DNA from: Brevibacillus brevis
Lineage (GTDB): Bacteria; Bacillota; Bacilli; Brevibacillales; Brevibacillaceae
DNA: 64,000 nt
NCBI RefSeq assembly: GCF_022026395.1
Contig: NZ_CP041767.1
Coordinates: 1,499,501 to 1,563,500, forward strand
Reading direction: 5' to 3'
Position numbers and translations under genes: made by a program. Within the stretch, counting starts at the first letter, position 1; each line of letters begins with the position of its first letter. A model generated the notes under the pieces. The model had not been told where the DNA came from and ran no database searches. It saw only the letters and a program-made list of their open reading frames with translations. Of the stretch, positions 59,658 to 64,000 are shown one piece after another.

Positions 59658-60516
59658 ACTTGCTCGAGTATTGGCTGAGTGTACCTGTTTTCTTCAAATG
59701 GTTATAAAATCGGTGCAAAATAGTGACAGCTTCCGCGCGGGTCAGCATTTCTCCACCCTCGAACTTGCCGTTCCACGCAGTCATGATCCCTGTTTTTTGC
59801 AAGAGGGCGAGGTTGGTTCCTATGATTCCACTGTAGTCATCCGAAAACAAAATTTCATCGCCATCTTGGCCAAAGAGAAGCGGATACAGGATGTTCGTTT
59901 GGTCTCTCCCGTCTTCGTTGTACCGACCATCCTCCTGGAAGAAGTTTTCAGGCGAGTTTGGGTCAAGCGAATACTGAGTCAAGATGATGGGAATATCCCG
60001 CATGCCGGAAAGGATTTGTAAGACCTCTGCCGCCGGAATGTCTTGGTTTTCTAACATAAAGACGGGCAAGACGTTTGCCGCACCAATTCGATTGAGTTTT
60101 GTGTCTGGGGAAAAAAGGTAGCCATTGGACGAATAGCGGACAGCATTCCACCAGTCTCTTGTGACAATCGAGCTAATCTCCGTGTACGCCCAATGATTTT
60201 GGGGCACGTCGGCAAATCGCTCGATGTGATAGTTGCTGTAATCTGTCTTTTGGTTAGCTTTGTACGGTCTGTACCGATCAAACAGGCGATAGATCATGAC
60301 GGTCAATTCTGCTTTGTCTACCAATCTTTCAGGCTGAAAGCGACCGTCAGGATAACCACTCACCACACCCTTATCTACCATAAAGGAGATCGAATTCATG
60401 GCCCAGCCGTATTTCTTCGGATCGACATCATGAAATTTCGGAGCAGCATGTGTGACTGCAGGATAAATACTGGATAACCCCAAAATGAGTGCAAGTAATA
60501 CCGTGATGACTTTCAT
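59656..60516 (-). CDS. Secreted SLH-domain protein (paralogue of 16744)
   Basis: A 286-aa exported protein. Signal peptide VITVLLALILGLSSIYPAVT ending HAA, then SLH repeat 1 (FHDVDPKKYGWAMNSISFMV to VDKAELTVMIYRLFDRYRP), a diverged repeat 2 (FADVPQNHWAYTEISSIVTR), a middle segment with IPAAEVLQILSGMRDI (compare MPADQVLQVLSRIDDI in the paralogue), a last repeat ending LTRAEAVTILHRFYN and the tail GTLSQYSSK. The shared middle segment and tail show a common origin. No enzymatic domain. Confidence 0.88.
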   Translation of the reverse strand: MKVITVLLALILGLSSIYPAVTHAAPKFHDVDPKKYGWAMNSISFMVDKGVVSGYPDGRFQPERLVDKAELTVMIYRLFDRYRPYKANQKTDYSNYHIERFADVPQNHWAYTEISSIVTRDWWNAVRYSSNGYLFSPDTKLNRIGAANVLPVFMLENQDIPAAEVLQILSGMRDIPIILTQYSLDPNSPENFFQEDGRYNEDGRDQTNILYPLLFGQDGDEILFSDDYSGIIGTNLALLQKTGIMTAWNGKFEGGEMLTRAEAVTILHRFYNHLKKTGTLSQYSSK

Positions 60517-60552
60517 ATGTTCTCCTCTCTTTTTTCTATCAAATGGTAAGGA

Positions 60553-60735
60553 TTATCCTTCTAGTATACTATCAGGCTCTGGAAAAGGAAGGTGAACTGC
60601 AAGAACAGATGTGACGATATAGAGCGAGTCAAACTCGCCAGACGAAGCCGCGATGATCGGTGCCGATTCCCAATCCCCGACGCGAACAATCCCTTCGAAA
60701 CAGGCTACATCTTCCTGATGATGAATGTGAATCAT
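60553..60735 (-). CDS. Small hypothetical protein (60 aa)
   Basis: A 60-aa acidic protein starting MIHIHHQEDVACFEGIVRVG and ending LPFPEPDSILEG. GGGGAGGTG sits 7 nt before the ATG and a TATAAT lies about 30 nt further up, so expression is plausible. No family recognised. A short inverted repeat TGAAT / ATTCA (60773-60790) precedes the -10. Confidence 0.55.
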   Translation of the reverse strand: MIHIHHQEDVACFEGIVRVGDWESAPIIAASSGEFDSLYIVTSVLAVHLPFPEPDSILEG

Positions 60736-60873
60736 ACCGCACACCTCCCCTAGTGATGGAATCATTATACTATTGAATGATTATTCAGTTATTTTCAATT
60801 ACGATCCACACTCATCCTACATCTCTGTATCGTGTATGATGAATAGGGATGATTGCTCGTATGAGGTGAAAAC

Positions 60874-63378
60874 ATGAATGCATTGCCGATAAATGAAGTA
60901 TTGCCCGAGCTGGTAAACACGCTTCGCAAAGAGACAAACGCAGTGTTGGTAGCCGCTCCAGGTGCGGGGAAGACGACGCGGGTACCATTGGCCTTGCGTG
61001 ACGAAGCTTGGTTGGACAATCGCCGAATTGTAATGCTGGTACCACGACGACTGGCCGCACGTCAAGCCGCTGCCTACATGGCTGCCTTGCTGGGTGAAGA
61101 AGTTGGGCAAACGGTCGGATACCGGGTCAAGCGTGAATCAAGAGTGGGTCCAGACACACGGATTGAAGTGATGACAGAAGGAATTTTAACGAGAATGCTA
61201 CAGGATGATCCAGAGCTATCCGATGTTGGTCTTGTTATTTTCGACGAGTTCCACGAACGGAATTTGCACGCGGATTTAGGGCTGGCCCTTAGTCTTCAGG
61301 CACAAGGCTTGTTTCGAGAGGACCTGCGAATTCTCGTGATGTCCGCTACCCTCGATGCAGAGCCCGTGTCAGCCTTGCTGGGGAATGCTCCTGTTGTCAG
61401 TAGTAAAGGCAGGATGTTTCCGGTGGAGACGCACTTTTTGACTTCTCCGATGCAGGGCCGTCTGGAGGAAGCGGTTGTCCATATGATCTTCCATGCGTTG
61501 AGACAAGAAGAGGGAGATATGCTCGTCTTTTTACCGGGAGCCAAAGAAATTCATCGGGTGCAAGCGTTGCTCGAAGAAAGCGGTGTGGGATCGAATATAC
61601 GGATTGCGCCTCTTTACGGAAATTTGTCGCAGGAGGAACAAGATAAGGCGATCCAGCCCGGGAAAACAGGAGAGCGCAAAATTGTCCTCGCTACGACTAT
61701 TGCCGAGACGAGCTTGACTGTCGAGGGTGTGCGCATCGTGATTGATAGTGGTTTAAAACGGGTCCCGCGCTTTTCTCCACGAACGGGGATGACGAGACTG
61801 GAGACTGCAAAGGTATCGAGAGCATCTGCTGACCAACGGCGAGGAAGGGCTGGACGTCTTGCACCCGGGGTTTGCTTTCGATTGTGGACAGAGCAAGAAG
61901 ATCGCATGCTCATTCCACAGCAGGCACCTGAAATCATGGAAGCGGATCTGGCTGTGCTCGCTTTGGAGCTGGCTCTGTGGGGAGTCGGGGCACCGGACGA
62001 GCTGGAATGGCTGAATCCCCCGCCGAAGCCAGCGATGGCACAGGCTCAAGAGCTGCTGATTCAGCTGGGCGCATTCGATGAGCGGAAGCAGATCACACCA
62101 CATGGACGAGTGCTGGCTGGGATGGGTGTACATCCGAGGTTAGGCCACATGATTCAAAAAGCGAATGAGCTGGGGGAAGGTGAACTGGCCTGCGAGCTGG
62201 CTGTTCTCTTGGAAGAACGAGATATTATGAGGGGGCGCCAAGCTTCGGCAGATGCGGATATGCGTACGCGTGTTGAGCTGCTCCGACAGGTAGCAAACAA
62301 ACAGAGTGTTGCAGCGGAGCTTCCGATTGATATAGGAGCATGCAAAAGACTTTGGAATGAGGCGGCTCACTTTAAACGGATATGGATAAACAACATGCCC
62401 AGTGATGCGACCACTCGTACAGAAGCAACGGGAAGACTACTGGCGTTTGCGTACCCGGATCGGATTGCCCAGCGAAGAGCAGATGGACGCTATTTGCTTC
62501 GAAATGGGCGTGGGGCGGCTTTTTCCGTGCAGCAACCACTGACTGCTTCACCGTATATTGTGGCAGCAGAACTCGATGACCAAGGTGCAGACAGTCGGAT
62601 ATTACTGGCGGCTAGTGTGGAAGAAAGCGAGCTGTTGAATGATTGTGCGATGCAGATTACCGAACGAATGAACGTATGGTGGGAGCATACGGCTGGGGCA
62701 GTTCGCAGCCGCAAGCAAAAGCGGTTGGGCGCGATCCTGTTGGCAGAAATACCTGCGGAGGCTTCGCCAGATGAGGTGTTAACAGCGTTTTTGGACGGAA
62801 TAAAAGAAGAGGGCTTGGAGATTTTGCCGTGGAACCGGCAGGCGAGACAGTATCGGGAGCGTTTGTTCTTTATGCAGCGTCTGGAGGAAGGCTGGCCGAA
62901 TATGGAAGATGAGGCACTGCTTGCTTCCTTGGAGGAATGGCTCGCTCCCCATGTGTATGGTTTCAGAAAAAAGGAAGACCTGCAGGCGCTGTCAGTGACG
63001 ACGTTGCTGGAGAGTATGCTGTCATGGGAGCAGCGCAGACAATTGGACGAATACGCTCCGACCCATGTGATCGTCCCGAGCGGTTCCAAAATTCCTGTCG
63101 ATTACAGCGATCCAGCGGCACCGGTGCTTTCGGTCCGGTTACAGGAGTTGTTTGGTTGGCAAGACTCTCCGCGAATAGGCAGAGGCAAAGTACCGCTGAC
63201 ATTGCACCTGCTTTCGCCAGCTCAGCGTCCGGTACAAGTGACACGGGATTTGGCGAGCTTTTGGGCACATGCGTATTTTGAGGTGAAAAAGGATTTAAAG
63301 GGACGTTATCCCAAGCATTACTGGCCAGAAGATCCGTTAGCGGCCATTCCGACAAACCGGACGCGACCACGCATATAA
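60874..63378 (+). CDS. hrpB: ATP-dependent RNA helicase HrpB (DEAH family)
   Basis: An 834-aa superfamily-2 helicase. Walker A is VAAPGAGKTTRVPLAL, motif Ia VPRRLAARQAA, DEAH box variant VIFDEFHERNLHADL (DEFH), motif III LVMSATLDAEPVS, motif V ATTIAETSLTVEGV and motif VI QRRGRAGRLAPG; the HrpB-type C-terminal domain includes DYSDPAAPVLSVRLQELFGW and RYPKHYWPEDP. Length is that of full HrpB. GAGGTG precedes ATG 60874. Its cellular role in bacteria is poorly known. Confidence 0.96.
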   Translation: MNALPINEVLPELVNTLRKETNAVLVAAPGAGKTTRVPLALRDEAWLDNRRIVMLVPRRLAARQAAAYMAALLGEEVGQTVGYRVKRESRVGPDTRIEVMTEGILTRMLQDDPELSDVGLVIFDEFHERNLHADLGLALSLQAQGLFREDLRILVMSATLDAEPVSALLGNAPVVSSKGRMFPVETHFLTSPMQGRLEEAVVHMIFHALRQEEGDMLVFLPGAKEIHRVQALLEESGVGSNIRIAPLYGNLSQEEQDKAIQPGKTGERKIVLATTIAETSLTVEGVRIVIDSGLKRVPRFSPRTGMTRLETAKVSRASADQRRGRAGRLAPGVCFRLWTEQEDRMLIPQQAPEIMEADLAVLALELALWGVGAPDELEWLNPPPKPAMAQAQELLIQLGAFDERKQITPHGRVLAGMGVHPRLGHMIQKANELGEGELACELAVLLEERDIMRGRQASADADMRTRVELLRQVANKQSVAAELPIDIGACKRLWNEAAHFKRIWINNMPSDATTRTEATGRLLAFAYPDRIAQRRADGRYLLRNGRGAAFSVQQPLTASPYIVAAELDDQGADSRILLAASVEESELLNDCAMQITERMNVWWEHTAGAVRSRKQKRLGAILLAEIPAEASPDEVLTAFLDGIKEEGLEILPWNRQARQYRERLFFMQRLEEGWPNMEDEALLASLEEWLAPHVYGFRKKEDLQALSVTTLLESMLSWEQRRQLDEYAPTHVIVPSGSKIPVDYSDPAAPVLSVRLQELFGWQDSPRIGRGKVPLTLHLLSPAQRPVQVTRDLASFWAHAYFEVKKDLKGRYPKHYWPEDPLAAIPTNRTRPRI

Positions 63379-63419
63379 ATCGATTGGCTAGGTATATTCG
63401 GGCATAGAGGGAGGGCTTC

Positions 63420-63518
63420 GTGTCAGGTGAAATTTCCCATTTTGCTAGTTCCATGTTCGTGAGTCACATCAATTGTGAAACCTTCTTCGTGCTTGCGTAC
63501 GTCAGGAAGATACCGTGA
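63420..63518 (+). CDS. Possible 32-codon peptide gene
   Basis: GTG with GGAGGG about 5 nt upstream opens MSGEISHFASSMFVSHINCE, ending YVRKIP. A terminator follows at 63551. It lies in the 254-bp gap between hrpB and bluB. No family recognised; evidence is limited to the ribosome-binding site. Confidence 0.25.
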   Translation: MSGEISHFASSMFVSHINCETFFVLAYVRKIP

Positions 63519-63550
63519 ATCACGTACTACCCCCTCTATTTCTCTGGGCT

Positions 63551-63578
63551 GCCTGTTCCATCAGGCGGTCTTTTTTTT
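63551..63578 (+). terminator. Terminator downstream of hrpB
   Basis: GCCTG / CAGGC, 6-nt loop, then GGTC and eight T residues. A second, imperfect hairpin just beyond (GGTGCCGC / GCAGCGCC, 63589-63608) would serve bluB on the minus strand. Confidence 0.7.
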
Positions 63579-63632
63579 GTAAAAAAAAGGTGCCGCAGTT
63601 GCAGCGCCCTTTCTTTCGTATGGGGTCAAGGC

Positions 63633-64000
63633 TTACGCCTTATTTCCCCACTGCTCCCGATAAATCAACTGTTGCAAGTCCTCACGTTGTCTCCATTGGT
63701 GCAGCTCCAAGAGTGGACGTTCCGGATAATGATCCGTGTAACCGATCGACAGCAATGCGACAGGATCGATATGCGGCGGTATGTTCAGGATACGACGCAC
63801 GTCGGCCTTCTTGTAAAAGCTGACCCAACCCATTGCCAAATCTTCGGCGTAGGCTGCCAGCCACATGTTTTGGATCGCACAGCTGACAGACATGATATCT
63901 GTTTCCGGGATGGAATTGCGTCCGAGTACATGGTCTCCGCCACGTGTAGGATCACAAGTGACACAGATGGTGACAGGCGCTTCCTTGATCCCTTGAATTT
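63633..64000 (-). CDS. bluB: BluB-type 5,6-dimethylbenzimidazole synthase, C-terminal part (5' end outside window)
   Basis: The minus-strand frame is open to the right edge, so the start is not seen. The visible 122 residues read VTICVTCDPTRGGDHVLGRN, IPETDIMSVSCAIQNMWLAA, DLAMGWVSFYKKADVRRILN and PPHIDPVALLSIGYTDHYPE, close to the FMN-dependent BluB family that cleaves FMNH2 to make the lower ligand of vitamin B12. WVSFY and the LGR...ETD stretch distinguish it from ordinary nitroreductases. Whether other cobalamin genes are adjacent cannot be seen. Confidence 0.85.
   Translation of the reverse strand, partial: IQGIKEAPVTICVTCDPTRGGDHVLGRNSIPETDIMSVSCAIQNMWLAAYAEDLAMGWVSFYKKADVRRILNIPPHIDPVALLSIGYTDHYPERPLLELHQWRQREDLQQLIYREQWGNKA

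Overview
The window looks like chromosome of a spore-forming, S-layer-bearing Firmicute of the Brevibacillus/Paenibacillus group. Supporting signs are several proteins with S-layer homology (SLH) repeats, strong GGAGG ribosome-binding sites, frequent GTG/TTG starts, intrinsic terminators, and Firmicute regulatory sites (CIRCE, PerR, MntR-like and sigma-W-like). Genus is inferred from overall character, not from a search. The two edges cut an SLH protein (left) and a BluB-type flavin enzyme (right).

Layout. 0-5.7 kb: end of an SLH protein; WYL regulator, NmrA-like oxidoreductase and a DrrAB-type ABC exporter in one run; a secreted TraB-family protein. 5.8-12.3 kb: TerB-like protein, DoxX protein, a possible acetyltransferase relic, alpha/beta hydrolase, butanediol dehydrogenase with a divergent LacI-family regulator, a cyclase-family hydrolase and a VOC protein. 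12.4-19.7 kb: secreted serine hydrolase anchored by SLH repeats, an OmpR-type two-component system, an SLH protein, a chloramphenicol acetyltransferase behind a translational attenuator, and a membrane-tethered PstS-like protein. 19.8-29.2 kb: CIRCE-controlled htpG; SDR/MerR pair; LytTR two-component system followed by a second secreted serine hydrolase; DUF5701-like protein divergent from a tandem-MerR-domain regulator. 29.3-36.8 kb: adenine deaminase, amino-acid permease, manganese ABC transporter behind an MntR-like box, YebC-family protein. 36.9-40.5 kb: a degraded zone with three copies of a composite hairpin repeat, a CMD/MerR pair and a histidine-kinase remnant. 40.7-46.7 kb: FecB-like lipoprotein, ECF sigma factor with membrane regulator, a split GyrI-like gene, PadR plus a SEDS-family membrane protein with a regulatory prefix domain, and a second VOC gene. 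47-64 kb: heterodimeric ABC exporter, MBL hydrolase/methyltransferase pair, SPFH protein, PerR-controlled ahpCF, ydbST, DUF421 protein, SLH paralogue, HrpB helicase, BluB.

Themes. (1) Envelope and antibiotic stress: exporters, cat, sigma-W-like promoters before the SPFH gene and ydbST, and two secreted serine hydrolases each next to a two-component system. (2) Redox and metal stress: ahpCF with two PerR boxes, Mn uptake, htpG. (3) Local one-component regulation: three MerR genes, each with a promoter of 19-bp spacing nearby. (4) A shared upstream box with fixed spacing to an extended -10 precedes the DoxX gene and two VOC genes, suggesting a small regulon whose regulator is not recognised here. 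The best candidates for something undescribed are the composite hairpin repeat (36.9-40.5 kb) and the DoxX/VOC box.
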